Source of the DNA: Treponema sp.
Lineage (GTDB): Bacteria > Spirochaetota > Spirochaetia > Treponematales > Breznakiellaceae
Length of the DNA: 6,319 bases
Assembly (NCBI GenBank): GCA_031261385.1
Contig: JAISJS010000323.1
Location: 1 to 6,319 of the forward strand
Direction of reading: 5' to 3'
The notes under the pieces were generated by a model. The model searched no databases, had not been told where the DNA came from, and worked only from the letters and a program-made list of their open reading frames with translations. The stretch's first letter is position 1. Each line of letters starts with the position of its first letter. The position numbers and the translations under genes are program-made. This document shows, one piece after another, positions 5,167-6,319 of the stretch.

Positions 5167-6182
5167 AGCTTGACCTCCACGTTTTCAGTTTCCGCCTCAT
5201 CCCAGTGATCGGTGATCGCCCGTGCATCGCTGTGCCAGCGGTAACGGTTGGTGTTGACCCAGCGGCGGCCTTCGGCAAAATCTTCCCAGGCGGCAAAAAG
5301 GCCCCCGCCGGATTTGAGAAAATAGCCGGGAAAACGTCTGAGGGGAAGATGGGCATAATCACCCCGGAATACCGGGGCAAGGTTTTTCAGGTAAAAGCGG
5401 CGGTAATTTTCTTCGGCAGTACTGTCCTCTGTGGGGACTTCCCCGTCATAGGCAAGTTTGAGCGCATGACTGGAACTTATCTCCTCCCCCCAGAGCCAGG
5501 ACCGGAAACCAAAATCCATAAACTGCCAGTGATTGTTTTTGATCGACCGGTCGAAGCCTCCAAGCCGGATAAACCGTTCCCGGTCGTAGATTCCCACCCC
5601 GTCAAACGGATAAAGGCTCGGCAGCCCTTCACGAATTGGGGGAAAGAGCAGGGTCTTTACATTTTTTTTCATCACCACCGGAGCAACGAGCGTCGGAAGC
5701 ACTTCAAAACGGGCATTCTGAATCGTCGGAACGGTGCAGAGCCGTTTAAAAGGACTTTTATTTCCCCCGGCATTTTTTTGATCTTCCGCTGAGAGACAGA
5801 GCCGCTCGGCCATACGGGCGGCAGTCCCCCCGGCAACCTGATGAAGATCGTTCCAGATCACAAAGAAAAGGGAACCGGTCAATTCCGAGGCTGCAAGGTT
5901 GATCATTTCTCCGGGACTTACCTCTTCTTTTAACAGGATGAAACGCACAAAAGGAAAACGTCCTGAAAGTTCCTCGACATCGTAACGCTCATGGGAAGTT
6001 TCCAGGGAGATCACATAATCAAAGCCCGTTTTTTCGAGTTCCTGAAAAAGATTGCGCCGGGGATACCGTGCCCCGCGGTTAAGGAGCACCGCAGATAACC
6101 CCGTAGAAGCAAGACGCTCTTTTCCTCCGACCGCCGTATAGGAAGGCAGGGTCTCATTAAAAATTATAGGTATAGTACTCAT
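5163..6182 (-). CDS. GT-A-like (family 2-type) glycosyltransferase
   Basis: A 339-aa protein read from ATG 6180-6182. It resembles GT-A glycosyltransferases by order of elements rather than by a strong signature. MINLAASELTGSLFFVIWNDLHQV (split: MINLAASELTG, 93-103; SLFFVIWNDLHQV, 104-116) occupies the place of the usual donor-site strand and DxD, here NDLH. VGIYDRERFIRLGGFDRSI (196-214) followed by FMDFGFRSWLWGEEI (221-235) matches the acceptor-side pattern of family 2 enzymes (GGFDE, then an aspartate with an amphipathic helix). There is no membrane segment, so it should be cytoplasmic. The open frame extends back to 6311, but the upstream codons overlap the end of the radical SAM gene and lack family-like sequence. 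The chosen ATG overlaps that gene by only 26 nt and has GGGGTG close by. It ends in an ATGA overlap with spsF. Donor and acceptor are unknown. Confidence 0.72.
   Translation of the reverse strand: MSTIPIIFNETLPSYTAVGGKERLASTGLSAVLLNRGARYPRRNLFQELEKTGFDYVISLETSHERYDVEELSGRFPFVRFILLKEEVSPGEMINLAASELTGSLFFVIWNDLHQVAGGTAARMAERLCLSAEDQKNAGGNKSPFKRLCTVPTIQNARFEVLPTLVAPVVMKKNVKTLLFPPIREGLPSLYPFDGVGIYDRERFIRLGGFDRSIKNNHWQFMDFGFRSWLWGEEISSSHALKLAYDGEVPTEDSTAEENYRRFYLKNLAPVFRGDYAHLPLRRFPGYFLKSGGGLFAAWEDFAEGRRWVNTNRYRWHSDARAITDHWDEAETENVEVKL
5174..5178 (-). promoter_or_regulatory. Ribosome binding site GGAGG for spsF
   Basis: GGAGG lies 7 nt before the ATG at 5164-5166, within the last codons of the glycosyltransferase gene. 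It fixes the spsF start and fits coupled translation across the 4-nt ATGA overlap. Confidence 0.85.
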
Positions 6183-6319
6183 CGCACCCCGCACAGAGAC
6201 CGGTATAGTGCTTTTCGCACTGCTTTTGGTAACATGGTGTTCCCCGCTGCCAGATAGCCGCAAGGTCTTCGGTAAAGGCATTGCCGATGATGCCTGCATC
6301 AATGATTCCATTATTCTCC
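6157..6319 (-). CDS. C-terminal end of a radical SAM/SPASM-domain protein, 5' part outside the window
   Basis: An open frame of 53 codons enters from the right edge and stops at TAA 6157-6159. It reads IIGNAFTEDLAAIWQRG, then a cysteine pattern C-x4-C-x7-C-x2-C (CYQKQC, LCAGCDEYYTYNF). The GN-x-F-x-E/D-x-L-x-x-IW segment followed by closely spaced cysteines is the usual end of a SPASM domain, which binds an auxiliary iron-sulfur cluster in radical SAM enzymes. The radical SAM core with its CxxxCxxC motif is not in the window. It is the most upstream gene seen in the operon and overlaps the glycosyltransferase start by 26 nt. What it modifies cannot be told. Confidence 0.75.
   Translation of the reverse strand, partial: ENNGIIDAGIIGNAFTEDLAAIWQRGTPCYQKQCEKHYTGLCAGCDEYYTYNF

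Noticed and set aside
5205..5792. Long plus-strand open frame of 195 codons opposite the glycosyltransferase gene
   Set aside because: It is fully antisense to a gene with family motifs and coupled starts, and its translation shows no recognisable domain.
6183..6311. 43-residue N-terminal extension of the glycosyltransferase frame
   Set aside because: The same DNA in another frame encodes a SPASM-like cysteine pattern ending in a stop, while the extension itself is low in family-like sequence.

Overview
The window is a tightly packed stretch of moderately GC-rich bacterial DNA. All supported genes lie on the minus strand, so transcription runs from high to low coordinates. In transcription order it holds: the C-terminal end of a radical SAM/SPASM protein (6157-6319), a GT-A-like glycosyltransferase (5163-6182), an SpsF-type cytidylyltransferase (4471-5166), a PseG/SpsG-like protein fused to a zinc-ribbon SAM methyltransferase (2400-4589), an ATP-grasp ligase (749-2368) and the N-terminal part of a secreted N-acetylmuramoyl-L-alanine amidase (1-675, or 1-735 from the older-looking start). 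Gaps are at most about 70 nt and several genes overlap, so this looks like one operon whose promoter and terminator lie outside the window.

The organism cannot be named securely. The gene set (SpsF, a PseG-like protein, ATP-grasp, a glycosyltransferase) fits surface-glycan or flagellin-glycan synthesis. The general style recalls treponeme-like spirochaetes; this is a low-confidence impression, not a sequence match. A plausible division of labour is activation of an unusual acid sugar as a CMP-sugar (SpsF), sugar-nucleotide hydrolysis or glycosyl transfer (PseG-like half and GT-A protein), and decoration by methylation and by amide or peptide-like ligation (methyltransferase and ATP-grasp). 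The amidase is a cell-wall enzyme and may only share the transcript.

The most striking content is not a gene. Short, word-built repeats sit inside or at the edge of three of the genes and keep the reading frame open. A 123-nt inverted-repeat element lies in the PseG-like domain (3871-3993). A related one of about 108 nt splits the signal peptide of the amidase (616-723). A half copy forms the C-terminus and stop codon of the fusion protein (2385-2427). A decamer array sits just before motif I of the methyltransferase (3052-3081). A tandem 24-nt repeat carrying a 13-nt palindrome lies in the ATP-grasp protein (1094-1141). The first three share ends of the form GYGGTTWA. The picture resembles the in-frame palindromic elements known in Rickettsia, but the sequence words are different.
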